From: Emticicia sp. 21SJ11W-3
Lineage (GTDB): Bacteria; Bacteroidota; Bacteroidia; Cytophagales; Spirosomataceae
DNA length: 64,000 bases
Reading direction: 5' to 3'
NCBI RefSeq assembly: GCF_024138715.1
Contig: NZ_CP092074.1
Location: 2,852,001 to 2,916,000, forward strand
Part shown: positions 9,550-18,973 of the stretch, one piece after another
Layout of the letters: each line of letters opens with the position of its first letter
How positions within the stretch are numbered: position 1 is the stretch's first letter
Made by a program: the position numbers and the translations under genes
The notes under the pieces: model-generated
Seen by the model: the letters and a program-made list of their open reading frames with translations, nothing else
Databases searched by the model: none
What the model was told of the DNA's origin: nothing

Positions 9550-12243
9550 ATGAAATTCATCCTGCATTTAATTGCCCTGGCTTTGGTTTTACCTTTTGCC
9601 CAGGCAGAAAGTTTTGCTGCCAACCCTCCACTGCCATCCGGCTTAAAGTGCGAATACCTCAAAAACCCCCTGGGTATCGACAACCCCAATCCACGATTTA
9701 CCTGGTTATTGACAGACACCCGCAAGGGAGCCACACAAACAGCCTATCAGGTATTGGTAGATACCGACTCCGCCAAAGTGGCTCTTGGCACAGGTACTGA
9801 ATGGGATACAAAAAAGGTAGTTTCAGGCAATACACTGGCGGTTTATAAAGGCAAGGCCCTGCGCCCCTTTACCAAATATTACTGGGCTGTTACACTTTGG
9901 GATAAAGACGGCCAAAAAACCACACAGGCTGTGGCTAGCTTTGAAATGGGCATGATAAACCAACAAAACTGGCGCGGTGCCTGGATAAGCGACACCCGCG
10001 ACGTAAACCTGAAACCTGCCCCCTATTTCAGAAAAACTTTTGCAACAGACAAGAAAATAAAATCGGCGCGGGTTTATGTAGCCGTGGCAGGTTTATATGA
10101 ATTATACATTAACGGGCAGAAAATAGGCAACCATCGCCTTGACCCGATGTACACCCGTTTCGACCGTCGAACGCTCTATGTAACACACGATGTAACCGCT
10201 GCGCTGCAAAACAGTAAAAATGCCATTGGCGTGTTGCTGGGCAATGGCTGGTATAACCACCAGTCTACGGCCGTTTGGAATTTCCATGAAGCGCCGTGGA
10301 GAGGCAGACCCACTTTCTGCCTCGATTTACGAATTACCTATGACGACGGCACCACCGAGGTTATCTCTAGCGGCAAAGGCTGGAAAACAGCCCCGAGCCC
10401 TGTCATTTTTAACAGCATTTATACGGCTGAACATCAGGATGCCCGGCTGGCACAGGACGGTTGGAACAACCCGGATTTTAACGATAAAGACTGGAAAGAT
10501 GTCATTTTCAGAACATCTCCGTCTCAAAACATAGTAGCGCAGGCCATGGTTCCTGTAAGGAATGTGGAAGAGATTCCGGCAAAGAGTATGAAAAAACTGA
10601 ATGACACAACCTATCTGTTTGATTTAGGCAGAAACATTTCCGGTGTCAGCCAATTAAAAATAAAAGGTGAAGCCGGAACGGTAGTAAGGCTGAAACACGC
10701 CGAGCGACTGGGTGCCAATGGTTTCGCCGATATGTCGAACATTGATATTCACTACCGCCCTACTGATAACCAGGACCCTTTTCAGGTAGATGTGTACACC
10801 CTTAGCGGCAAAGGCGAAGACACTTTTATGCCGCATTTCAACTACAAGGGTTTTCAGTATGTTGAGCTTACCTGTGCTAAACCGCTGCAATTGAGCAAAG
10901 GAAGCCTGACGGGCTATTTTATGCACAGCGATGTGCCACCTGCGGGCCAGGTAACAACCGCTAACCCTACCATGAACAAACTATGGTGGGCAACTAATAA
11001 TTCGTATCTGTCTAATCTTTTCGGGTACCCGACCGACTGCCCGCAACGAGAGAAAAACGGCTGGACGGGCGATGCACACATTGCCAGTGAAACCGGGCTG
11101 TATAATTTTGATGCCATTACGGTTTATGAAAAATGGCTGGCCGACCACCGCGACGAGCAGCAGGCCAACGGGGTGTTACCCTCAATCATCCCGACCGGTG
11201 GTTGGGGTTATGAGTGGGGTAACGGGCCAGACTGGACCAGCACCATTGCTATTATCCCCTGGAATATCTATTTGTTTTATGGCGACACCAAAATACTGGC
11301 CGATAACTACAGCCACATGAAACGCTACGTAGATTATATACAAACCATTGCTCCCAAGCACCTGACCACCTGGGGCCTGGGCGACTGGGTACCTGTGAAA
11401 TCAAAATCACCGGTTGAGTTTACGTCATCAGTTTATTACTTTGTTGATGCCACCATCGTTGCCAAAACGGCTGCATTATTGGGTAAAACTGCCGATGCGG
11501 CTTATTATAGTAGTCTTGCAAAAAACATTAAGGATGCCATCAATGCCAAATACCTGAACCGCGAAAATGGAATCTATGGAAGCGGCGTACAAACCGAGCT
11601 GAGTGTACCGCTGCAATGGGGCATAGTGCCAGAAGACATGAAAGCCAAAGTAGCGGCCAATCTGGCTAAAAGGGTACAGGCAGATGGTAGCCATATAGAT
11701 GTGGGTTTACTCGGCACCAAAGCTATATTGAATGCGCTCAGTGAAAACGGCTATGCTGACCTGGCCTATGCGGTGGCAGCTCAGGAGACCTACCCCTCAT
11801 GGGGTTGGTGGATAAAAAACGGCGCTACTACGCTTTATGAAAACTGGCCGATTGATGCCAAGTCTGACATATCTTTGAACCACATTATGTTTGGCGAGAT
11901 TGGCGCCTGGCTCTATAAGGCTTTAGGAGGTATAAAACCGGATGAAACCAAACCGGGTTTTAAAAATGTGCTGATTGAACCGCATTTTGTAAAAGATCTG
12001 ACAGGCTTTGCGGCCAGTCATGACGGCCCGCAGGGAAGGATAACTTCGGCATGGAAAAAAACAGACAAGGGTATTGAATACCGGTTGGTGATCCCGGCCA
12101 ACAGCACAGCTACTTTAAAACTGCATTTGCCAGATGGCAAACAATTGTATGAAAACGGGAAGATTGTAAAAGCGATAATGAAGGCTCAAACCATTACATT
12201 GGCTAACGTGGTGGCTGGTGAGTATTTATTTGAGATACGGTAA
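9550..12243 (+). CDS. Alpha-L-rhamnosidase, GH78
   Basis: The 897-aa secreted enzyme has a signal peptide (cleavage near AQA-ES, residue about 20). N-terminal Fn3-like and beta-sandwich domains (about 30-330, including the bacterial rhamnosidase N-terminal region) precede a concanavalin-like segment and an (alpha/alpha)6 catalytic domain. The GH78 catalytic-region motif DCPQREKNGWTGDA starts at about residue 496, and WGLGDW and WPIDAKSDISLNHIMFGEIG follow. It removes terminal rhamnose from plant glycosides or pectic side chains. No SusC/SusD pair accompanies it here, so it looks like a lone enzyme. Confidence 0.92.
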   Translation: MKFILHLIALALVLPFAQAESFAANPPLPSGLKCEYLKNPLGIDNPNPRFTWLLTDTRKGATQTAYQVLVDTDSAKVALGTGTEWDTKKVVSGNTLAVYKGKALRPFTKYYWAVTLWDKDGQKTTQAVASFEMGMINQQNWRGAWISDTRDVNLKPAPYFRKTFATDKKIKSARVYVAVAGLYELYINGQKIGNHRLDPMYTRFDRRTLYVTHDVTAALQNSKNAIGVLLGNGWYNHQSTAVWNFHEAPWRGRPTFCLDLRITYDDGTTEVISSGKGWKTAPSPVIFNSIYTAEHQDARLAQDGWNNPDFNDKDWKDVIFRTSPSQNIVAQAMVPVRNVEEIPAKSMKKLNDTTYLFDLGRNISGVSQLKIKGEAGTVVRLKHAERLGANGFADMSNIDIHYRPTDNQDPFQVDVYTLSGKGEDTFMPHFNYKGFQYVELTCAKPLQLSKGSLTGYFMHSDVPPAGQVTTANPTMNKLWWATNNSYLSNLFGYPTDCPQREKNGWTGDAHIASETGLYNFDAITVYEKWLADHRDEQQANGVLPSIIPTGGWGYEWGNGPDWTSTIAIIPWNIYLFYGDTKILADNYSHMKRYVDYIQTIAPKHLTTWGLGDWVPVKSKSPVEFTSSVYYFVDATIVAKTAALLGKTADAAYYSSLAKNIKDAINAKYLNRENGIYGSGVQTELSVPLQWGIVPEDMKAKVAANLAKRVQADGSHIDVGLLGTKAILNALSENGYADLAYAVAAQETYPSWGWWIKNGATTLYENWPIDAKSDISLNHIMFGEIGAWLYKALGGIKPDETKPGFKNVLIEPHFVKDLTGFAASHDGPQGRITSAWKKTDKGIEYRLVIPANSTATLKLHLPDGKQLYENGKIVKAIMKAQTITLANVVAGEYLFEIR

Positions 12244-12353
12244 AATTTTAGTGAGTAAAAAGGTTGTAAGGGTTATTTGCTATCATATATTCACTTTTAT
12301 GGTTTGATTCATAAGAATCAAAAAACAAGTATTCTTCAATATGATGCCTTATA

Positions 12354-12499
12354 ATCCCGTAGGGATGGTATATCGGTAGAATAATAATGTTGTGTAAGAA
12401 ATTGTAGTCCTGTAGGGACGGTATATTAATATATCGTCCCTACAGGACTTTGCTCGTTTTATGGCTTTAATTTCTACTGATATACCATCCCTACGGGAT
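12354..12499. repeat. Nested palindrome element (TCCCTACGGGA family)
   Basis: Four short palindromes are arranged symmetrically. ATCCCGTAGGGAT (12354-12366) carries a GGTATATCGGTAGAA tail, and its reverse-complement partner lies at 12472-12499. Inside are AGTCCTGTAGGGACG (12406-12420) and its exact complement CGTCCCTACAGGACT (12435-12449). The whole 146 bases can form one nested cruciform or long hairpin. It lies between two convergent genes (rhamnosidase on +, beta-barrel protein on -) and could work as a bidirectional terminator. A related set is at 34181-34363. Confidence 0.75.
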
Positions 12500-12607
12500 A
12501 AAAAACAGTACAACATGAAGAAATAAAGACTGAATCTAGTCAATCATCTTATTATATGTTGATTTACAAATTTGTCTAACTTATTATCTACTGTAAGTGC
12601 TTTTCTG

Positions 12608-13330
12608 TTACTTAAATCTATAAGCCAGACTAAAACTCACCATTGGCCATAGCTTGTCAAGCGGCTTGGGTAATACGTCTGTCAGGGCATCTTTGCTAAA
12701 CTGCACGGCTTCTCCTGATGCGTAATCGCTGGTAACATTGTATTTGCCCTGATAAACCGCCCCCACTTCAAATTTAAAACTAACCCTGCGCTTAGGCATG
12801 GCTCGGCCCAGCCCAATGCCAAAATAAGGCTTTACCTGCTCGCCCATTGTAAGCAGCGCATCAAAATACCCGGTTTTGGGGTCAGGGTTTATCACAATAT
12901 CCCCAAATTCAAACTTTTCAGACGCGTAGCCTTCCATCTTTATGGTATTTTTACCTATATAAGCGCCGCCCGTAAAGCTGAAAACACCGTTTTTCCACGG
13001 ATAAAAGTCAAGTAGTATTTTGGCATTCGGAAACTTAAGATTAAAAGACTTAACCTCGGCCTCTAAATCTTTACCCATATACTCCACATCCATTTTCAAA
13101 TCCTCCGGTTTGTAGGTATAGGTGGCATAGTCAAACCCAGCCCGAAGCACCCAATGCGGATACACCCGCGTAATAACAGACCCGCCCACGCCGTATGTAC
13201 CGGCATTAATGCCTATAGCCCAGGCCGTAAAGAATTTTTTATCGGGTGCGGCAGTATTTACAGTATCCTGCCCGAAAGCAACCGTTGCCATACCCAAAAA
13301 CAGCAGACCAAGCGTAAATTTTTTGTTCAT
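12608..13330 (-). CDS. Outer-membrane beta-barrel protein, function unknown
   Basis: The 240-aa protein begins with a signal peptide (MNKKFTLGLLFLGMATVAFGQ). The mature part has amphipathic strands and ends in VSFSLAYRFK, with the aromatic C-terminal pattern of a small beta-barrel. I do not recognise a specific family beyond the general outer-membrane beta-barrel group. It is monocistronic, convergent with the rhamnosidase and divergent from the Ca2+ ATPase, which gives no strong clue to substrate. Confidence 0.7.
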   Translation of the reverse strand: MNKKFTLGLLFLGMATVAFGQDTVNTAAPDKKFFTAWAIGINAGTYGVGGSVITRVYPHWVLRAGFDYATYTYKPEDLKMDVEYMGKDLEAEVKSFNLKFPNAKILLDFYPWKNGVFSFTGGAYIGKNTIKMEGYASEKFEFGDIVINPDPKTGYFDALLTMGEQVKPYFGIGLGRAMPKRRVSFKFEVGAVYQGKYNVTSDYASGEAVQFSKDALTDVLPKPLDKLWPMVSFSLAYRFK

Positions 13331-13697
13331 ATTTTCTTTTGTTATGTTAATTTGTCCTGATAACCAGTATTGCGTATAGTATCATCGGGCATTCAATTGC
13401 AAACCTATCCTGCGTGAGAGAAAACAAATCAGGGTACCCGGGGTTATACAATTGGCCGAACCAATCATTTAACCAAAAAATTTTATAAAAAAAACGAAGG
13501 CTGAATGAGATTCCTGATAAATTTAACCCATGAAAAGCAGTAGCCGGGTTAACCATCAGCAACCCAAATATATTGCTTATTAGGGCTATTGCAAAATATA
13601 ATTTAACTGTGCAGGCACCGGATACTAATTGCCAACCGGTGTGCTATGAACTTCGAAAATCACACTTACTGAAACCACCAAATCCGGATACGGATAA
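13331..13697. other. Divergent intergenic region
   Basis: The 367-base AT-rich gap lies between the divergently transcribed beta-barrel and P-type ATPase genes and must hold both promoters. I found no convincing TAnnTTTG/TTTG pair, hairpin or ORF in it. Confidence 0.4.
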
Positions 13698-16298
13698 ATG
13701 CTTACAATTATGAAAAAAACAGTTCCTGTTTATCTTCAAAACATCGATTCTCTTTTTGAATTATTCAATACCTCAAAAAAAGGCCTGACCGATGCTGAGG
13801 TAAAACACCTTCAGCAAAAAGAGGGCTACAACGAATTGCAGGAAAAAAAACGAATGCCCCCCTGGCTTTTATTTCTTAATCAGTTTAAAGATTTCATGAT
13901 TCTGGTGCTGGCAGTGGCGGCGGTGCTGTCAGGCATTTTTGGCGATGTGGCCGACACCGTTATCATCTTTGTGATTATCATTCTGAATGCCGTGGTTGGA
14001 TTTATTCAGGAATACCGGGCCGAAAAAGCAATGGAAGCACTGAAAAAAATGAGTGTAACACAAACGCAGGTGATACGTGGTGGCGAAACGAGCGTGATAG
14101 AGTCGAAGGAACTGGTGCCGGGTGATATTGTGCAACTGGAAGCCGGAAATGTGGTACCGGCAGATATACGTCTTTTTGAGGTAAATGCGCTGCGCATTGA
14201 TGAATCGTCGCTGACGGGCGAGTCTGTTGCGGTAGACAAAGTTAATAATGAACTACACGAAGAAAATATCTCTTTAGGCGACCAGCTCAACATGGCTTTT
14301 AAAGGTACGCTGGTTACCAACGGCACCGCCGAAGGACTGGTAATTGGCACAGGCATGCAAACCGAACTGGGCAAAATTGCAGGTCTGTTGCAGGCAAAAG
14401 AAGCCGTTACCCCGCTTCAGGCCCGTATGACAACCTTCGGCAAAAATCTGTCATATATTATACTGGGTATATGTGTGGTGCTTTTTTTATCTGGTCTGCT
14501 ACGGGGCGAAGACCCCTTCAGTATCCTGCTTTTGTCGGTTAGCCTGGCAGTGGCGGCTATACCCGAGGCCTTACCGGCTTTAATTACAGTAGCCCTATCA
14601 AGGGGGGCATCCAGGCTGGCCAGGCAACATGTGCTGGTACGTAAATTACCCGCCGTAGAAACCCTGGGGTCGGTTACGTTTATATGCAGTGATAAAACCG
14701 GAACCCTGACCCAAAACAAAATGCACCTGACAGAAAAGCATGAACAGCCCATAGAAACACCGGAAGACGGGGTATCAATGCTGAAACTGAGTATGCTGCT
14801 GAACCATGAGGTGAAGTTTGAGAAGACCGACAAGCCCATTGGTGAAGCAACCGAACTTGCCCTGACAAGCCATATTATTGAAGACCTGGGTTTCAAAAAA
14901 TACCACTCGCTTTTTAAAAAATATAAGCGGGTAGGCGCTATTCCGTTCGACTCAGAGCGTAAGTGCATGACTACTATTCATCAGTACGGCGATAAGTTTC
15001 TGGTCATAAGTAAAGGTGCCAGCGAGGCCATAACTGATATTATAAGTGGTACGAAAGATGATGCGCTCATCAGCCGTATTTCGGAAGAATGGGCGGTGCG
15101 TGGCATACGCGTATTAGCTTATGCTTACCGCATACTTGATAGCCTGCCGCCACAGATTAACCCCGAAAATGTAGAAAAAGACCTGATTTTTGCCGGATTA
15201 ACAGGCCTGGTAGACCCACCGCGCGAAGAAGCGAAAGCGGCCATTGCCCTGTGTAAATCGGCAGGTATAAAACCTGTCATGATTACCGGCGACCACCCCG
15301 CCACCGCCCAGGCCATAGCCAGAGAAATTGGCATTCTCGACGAAGATGAACTGGCCCTGACAGGCGTGGAACTGGAGAAATTATCGGACAGCAAATTTAA
15401 AGCACAGGTAGAAAAGATAGCGGTGTATGCCCGGGTATCGCCAGACCAGAAACTCAGGATTGTAAAAGCATTGCAGGCTAAAGGCCATTTTGCCGCCATG
15501 ACCGGCGATGGTGTGAACGATGCCCCCTCCTTACGAGCTGCTAATATTGGCATTGCTATGGGTATTAATGGTACCGATGTAAGCAAAGAAGCAGCCCACA
15601 TGATATTGCTCGACGATAATTTTGCCACCATCGTAAAAGCCATTAAAGAAGGCAGGCGGATATTTGATAACATCAGGAAGTTTGTAAAATATATTATGAC
15701 CTGTAACAGCGCCGAAATACTGGTGATAGCCGTGGCTCCGTTTCTGGGTCTGCCAAACCCCTTACTGCCCATCCATATACTATGGATCAACCTGGTTACT
15801 GATGGATTACCGGCTCTGGCACTGGCCAATGAAAAAGCCGAGGCTAATATCATGAAGAGACCACCGCGCGAACCTGACCAGAGCCTGTTTGCCGATGGTG
15901 TAGGGTATCATATTGTATGGATGGGCATTCTGATGGCCGGCATAACACTGGGGGCAGAAGCCTGGGCAACCAACCAAAAATTGGAGCACTGGCAAACCAT
16001 GGTATTTACGGTATTGAGTCTGTCTCAATTGGGGCATGTTATTGGTATCAGAACCGAACGACCAGTTTTTCAGCAAAGGGGTTGGTTTACTAATCTGCCG
16101 TTGATAGGCTCGGTTTTGCTTACATTAATATTGCAGTTGGCAGTAGTGTACGTGCCATTTATGAACAAGGCCTTTAAAACCCAACCTTTATCGTGGCAGG
16201 AACTGGGGATTTGTGTCTTAATGGCCTTTGGTGTTTTTGCAGCCGTTGAAGCTGAAAAACTGGTAAAGATGCTGTTTAGGAAACGTCAAAATTTATGA
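13698..16298 (+). CDS. Ca2+-type P-type ATPase (P2A, SERCA-like)
   Basis: The 866-aa cation pump has an N-terminal cation-ATPase domain, actuator motif LTGES, TM4 motif AAIPEALPALIT, phosphorylation motif DKTGTLT (Asp about residue 332), the TGD hinge and GDGVNDAPSLRAANIGIAMG. TM5 CNSAEI and TM6 WINLVTDGLPAL match the calcium-site residues of SERCA (N768, E771, N796, T799, D800), and PEALP supplies the equivalent of E309. It therefore probably exports Ca2+, with Mn2+ as an alternative. The start could also be the ATG at 13710; neither has a clear ribosome binding site. Confidence 0.88.
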   Translation: MLTIMKKTVPVYLQNIDSLFELFNTSKKGLTDAEVKHLQQKEGYNELQEKKRMPPWLLFLNQFKDFMILVLAVAAVLSGIFGDVADTVIIFVIIILNAVVGFIQEYRAEKAMEALKKMSVTQTQVIRGGETSVIESKELVPGDIVQLEAGNVVPADIRLFEVNALRIDESSLTGESVAVDKVNNELHEENISLGDQLNMAFKGTLVTNGTAEGLVIGTGMQTELGKIAGLLQAKEAVTPLQARMTTFGKNLSYIILGICVVLFLSGLLRGEDPFSILLLSVSLAVAAIPEALPALITVALSRGASRLARQHVLVRKLPAVETLGSVTFICSDKTGTLTQNKMHLTEKHEQPIETPEDGVSMLKLSMLLNHEVKFEKTDKPIGEATELALTSHIIEDLGFKKYHSLFKKYKRVGAIPFDSERKCMTTIHQYGDKFLVISKGASEAITDIISGTKDDALISRISEEWAVRGIRVLAYAYRILDSLPPQINPENVEKDLIFAGLTGLVDPPREEAKAAIALCKSAGIKPVMITGDHPATAQAIAREIGILDEDELALTGVELEKLSDSKFKAQVEKIAVYARVSPDQKLRIVKALQAKGHFAAMTGDGVNDAPSLRAANIGIAMGINGTDVSKEAAHMILLDDNFATIVKAIKEGRRIFDNIRKFVKYIMTCNSAEILVIAVAPFLGLPNPLLPIHILWINLVTDGLPALALANEKAEANIMKRPPREPDQSLFADGVGYHIVWMGILMAGITLGAEAWATNQKLEHWQTMVFTVLSLSQLGHVIGIRTERPVFQQRGWFTNLPLIGSVLLTLILQLAVVYVPFMNKAFKTQPLSWQELGICVLMAFGVFAAVEAEKLVKMLFRKRQNL

Positions 16299-16303
16299 AC
16301 TTG

Positions 16304-16433
16304 GTAGAGCCACACTGCGTGTGGCTCATCGTAGAATATGATTATTAACGAACAAGGCATTCAAAATTAATCGCCCGATAAATAGGTCAAATGAATGGTT
16401 AGACCCCAGAAGCCGCAGGCACTGCGGCTCTAC
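16304..16433. repeat. REP pair (inverted)
   Basis: GTAG (16304-16307) plus AGCCACACTGCGTGTGGCT (16308-16326) faces AGCCGCAGGCACTGCGGCT (16411-16429) plus CTAC (16430-16433). Each has an eight-bp stem and three-base loop. This tag/palindrome architecture matches the REPs at the RAYT gene. The pair lies just after the ATPase stop. Confidence 0.8.
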
Positions 16434-16434
16434 G

Positions 16435-16472
16435 AAGCACAAAATCCCCGCCGAGGTGGGGATTTTGTGCTT
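16435..16472. terminator. Strong bidirectional hairpin between convergent genes
   Basis: AAGCACAAAATCCCC (16435-16449) is perfectly complementary to GGGGATTTTGTGCTT (16458-16472) around an eight-base loop. It sits between the convergent ATPase and M28 peptidase genes, the expected place for a shared terminator. The + side is followed by a T-rich stretch rather than a clean T-run. Confidence 0.7.
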
Positions 16473-16489
16473 ATCTATTTTACAATTTA

Positions 16490-18031
16490 TTATTTCTTTC
16501 TTGGCAGTTTCTCGTCACGCATAGCTGCATTGTACACAAACGATGCCACAATGGTTGCTGCCTGTTTCAGGTCTTCAGGTTGCAGGTGGTCGTAAGTATC
16601 CATGTTGGTATGGTGCGTACGGGTGCTGTATTCAATTTCATCCTGAATGAACTGAAAGCCCGGAATACCCACACCTGTAAAGGCCAGGTGGTCGGTACCG
16701 CCAGTGTTGCGGATAGTAACGGTTTTGGCGCCTAAATCATGGAATGGCTCTAACCATTTGCTGAATATAGGGCGGCAGGCATCATTACCCTGCAAATAAA
16801 TACCTCTTATTTTTCCGGTACCGTTATCAACGTTGAAGTACGCCGCCACGTTATCGCCTTCGGCATTGCTTTTCTTGGTGTTGGGGTCTGTCAGATGATT
16901 TTTCACGTAGTTTCTTGAACCGTGCAAACCTTGCTCTTCAGCACTCCAAAGGGCAATGCGGATGGTTCTGCGAGGTTGTACCCCCAATGTTTTTAGGATA
17001 CGTACCGCTTCTAACATTACTGCCGAACCGGCAGCGTTATCGGTAGCACCGGTTGCACTGTGCCATGAGTCCAGGTGAGCGCCCAGCATTACCACCTCTT
17101 CTTTCAGTTTAGGGTCTGTTCCCGGAATTTCAGCCAGCACGTTATATCCCTGTAAATCCTGCGTGTAGAATTTTGTTTTTACGTCAATTTCCAATTGAAC
17201 CGGGATACCCGCTTTGGCCAGACGGCACAACGAAAGATAATCTTCAGCCGATAGCATAATATCCAGCAGGTTTTCAGGGTCTGTTGCCTTGTACGGCCCA
17301 CCACCCTGTACAAACAAGGTACCGTCTTTACCACGGGTGCTCATGCTCAACAATGCCAATGCGCCTTCTTTTTTGGCCATATCTTTGGTTTTGGTTGAAA
17401 GCAAAGTGCTTCTGCGCATGGCTGCCATCATTGAACGGAAGGCCGTGTCAGGCTGAGAACGGTTGGCCGAAGCCGGGGCGTCATTAGCCATTTTCTCCAG
17501 TTCTTCGTCTGTGTAACGGGTAGCATCAGCCTTGAACGAAGGCGTGATTCTATCGCTTTTATATAACAAAATAATTTTATCTTTCAGCTTGCCTTTATAG
17601 TTTTCAAGGCCAAGGGTATCGGTTTCTTCAATCAGTAATATCTCAGCCGTTTTTAATTTACCTTTTGTTCCGGCTGTCCAGGTTTTGGGGTAGGCCAATA
17701 ACGGGCGGTAGTACGGGGCTGTCATGGCCAGATAACTTTTTTGCAGTTCCCAGCCTTTACCAAACTCGCCCCAGGGCTCTAGTCTGGCCTGGTTAAGGCC
17801 CCATTCGTCAAGTTTTCTTTTAGAATAATTGGCTGCACGCGTAAAACCCGGAGAACCCTGCAGCCTTGGGCCGCTTACGTCAGTAAGGTTAAAGGCGATG
17901 TCCATTACCTTCGAGTTTTTCAGGCCTTCCTGACGGATTTTTTTAACCATTTCCAGGTCAACTTTTTCTTCCTGAGCCGTAAGTGCCAACGAAATAAAGA
18001 AGAAGGCAATAACAGGTAGTAATTTTTTCAT
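16490..18031 (-). CDS. Secreted M28 family metallopeptidase
   Basis: The 513-aa protein has a signal peptide (MKKLLPVIAFFFISLALTAQ), an N-terminal region with a PA-like insert, and a C-terminal M28 zinc peptidase domain. Metal-site segments are GAHLDSWHSATGATDNAAGS (His near residue 319), WSAEEQGLHGS and GGTDHLAFTGVGIPGF, with a final HTNMDTYDHL. It resembles carboxypeptidase Q/aminopeptidase-type members that release amino acids from peptides in the periplasm. Length is normal and no defect is seen. Confidence 0.9.
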   Translation of the reverse strand: MKKLLPVIAFFFISLALTAQEEKVDLEMVKKIRQEGLKNSKVMDIAFNLTDVSGPRLQGSPGFTRAANYSKRKLDEWGLNQARLEPWGEFGKGWELQKSYLAMTAPYYRPLLAYPKTWTAGTKGKLKTAEILLIEETDTLGLENYKGKLKDKIILLYKSDRITPSFKADATRYTDEELEKMANDAPASANRSQPDTAFRSMMAAMRRSTLLSTKTKDMAKKEGALALLSMSTRGKDGTLFVQGGGPYKATDPENLLDIMLSAEDYLSLCRLAKAGIPVQLEIDVKTKFYTQDLQGYNVLAEIPGTDPKLKEEVVMLGAHLDSWHSATGATDNAAGSAVMLEAVRILKTLGVQPRRTIRIALWSAEEQGLHGSRNYVKNHLTDPNTKKSNAEGDNVAAYFNVDNGTGKIRGIYLQGNDACRPIFSKWLEPFHDLGAKTVTIRNTGGTDHLAFTGVGIPGFQFIQDEIEYSTRTHHTNMDTYDHLQPEDLKQAATIVASFVYNAAMRDEKLPRKK

Positions 18032-18174
18032 GAGGAGATGTTTAGTTTGTTTTTATTAAAATAGCTTTGGAGGAACTAAAGGTAAAAATTCAAGGTCGTG
18101 ATTCCAAAATATTGCGATTAATATGCAGTTTGAGGCGATTAAACGGGGAAGGATAATGTTAATATACAATTTTG

Positions 18175-18198
18175 GTAGAGCCACAATGCATTGTGGCT
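18175..18198 (+). repeat. REP element left of the RAYT gene
   Basis: GTAG (18175-18178) is followed by the perfect 20-bp palindrome AGCCACAATGCATTGTGGCT. The tag and foldback define a REP of the type recognised by RAYT transposases. It lies 38 bases beyond the 3' end of the transposase gene. Confidence 0.85.
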
Positions 18199-18236
18199 GA
18201 CCGGAGAAACTGGTCCACCGAATTACAGTAAATTCA

Positions 18237-18782
18237 TTAAATCATTTTTATAAATAATGAATCCTCTTCCCATTTAAGTGGATTATCAATAATATACTGT
18301 CTGATTTTATGATAGTCTTTTTCTGAGCGAATAAGATGTTCATGAAATCTTGATTGCCATTCAAATTCAATATTATTTTTTCTGGCGTATGTAGTAACTG
18401 CTATTTTATATCCCCTGATAATTGAAGCTAAATTCTTAGATTGAGGCGAAAACTGATTCTGTTTTTCATAAGTATTATAAAGATTTATTTGATTGAATTC
18501 ATTCCTGCCTATAATAACGATTCCATGAATATGATTCGGCATTACTACAAATTCTCCCAATTCAATATTCATATCAGGTCTTAAATCAATTGTTTTAAAC
18601 CATTCTTCCTCAGCAATTCTTCCAATTTCAGTAGGTATTAAAGCTGAATCTGATATCTTTCCGAAGTAATATTCCTTATTTTTGGTACAAATTGTCACAA
18701 AATAAAAACCCTCATTGGCATAATTCCACGATTGCAATCGGGCTGTTTGTATCCTGTATTTATTATTAAACAATTGGCTCAT
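18237..18782 (-). CDS. REP-associated tyrosine transposase (RAYT, Y1_Tnp)
   Basis: The 181-aa protein has the HUH-nuclease motif in MPNHIHGIVII (about residues 95-105) and a catalytic-tyrosine region near SEKDYHKIRQYIIDNPLKW, as in TnpA_REP/RAYT proteins. These single-strand endonucleases are domesticated IS200/IS605 relatives linked to REP mobility. Here the gene sits between two inverted copies of the same 20-bp palindrome with outward GTAG/CTAC tags, and related REPs recur through the window. Its base composition is more AT-rich than its neighbours, consistent with acquisition. Confidence 0.9.
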   Translation of the reverse strand: MSQLFNNKYRIQTARLQSWNYANEGFYFVTICTKNKEYYFGKISDSALIPTEIGRIAEEEWFKTIDLRPDMNIELGEFVVMPNHIHGIVIIGRNEFNQINLYNTYEKQNQFSPQSKNLASIIRGYKIAVTTYARKNNIEFEWQSRFHEHLIRSEKDYHKIRQYIIDNPLKWEEDSLFIKMI

Positions 18783-18852
18783 GTCACAGAGATAATTCCT
18801 AAATATAATTATAGTTTAGAAGCAAAATAGATGATATCCTGATTCGTCGATA

Positions 18853-18876
18853 AGCCACAATGCATTGTGGCTCTAC
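18853..18876 (-). repeat. REP element right of the RAYT gene
   Basis: The same 20-bp palindrome as at 18179-18198 is followed by CTAC (18873-18876), the complement of GTAG. The REP is therefore inverted relative to the left copy, so the RAYT gene is bracketed by an inverted REP pair. A third, decayed copy (ATAGAGCTGCATTGCGATGC) follows near 18900-18922. Confidence 0.85.
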
Positions 18877-18973
18877 GAAATCAACGTTATTATTTTTACA
18901 TAGAGCTGCATTGCGATGCGCCACCAATGATCTATCAATTCCGAAAAATCATGATTGGGGATAAATATCATCC

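Noticed and set aside
18237-18782. Complete insertion sequence with a passenger gene
   Set aside because: The gene is a single-copy-type RAYT with REPs. No second transposase gene, terminal repeats beyond the REPs or target duplication are seen.
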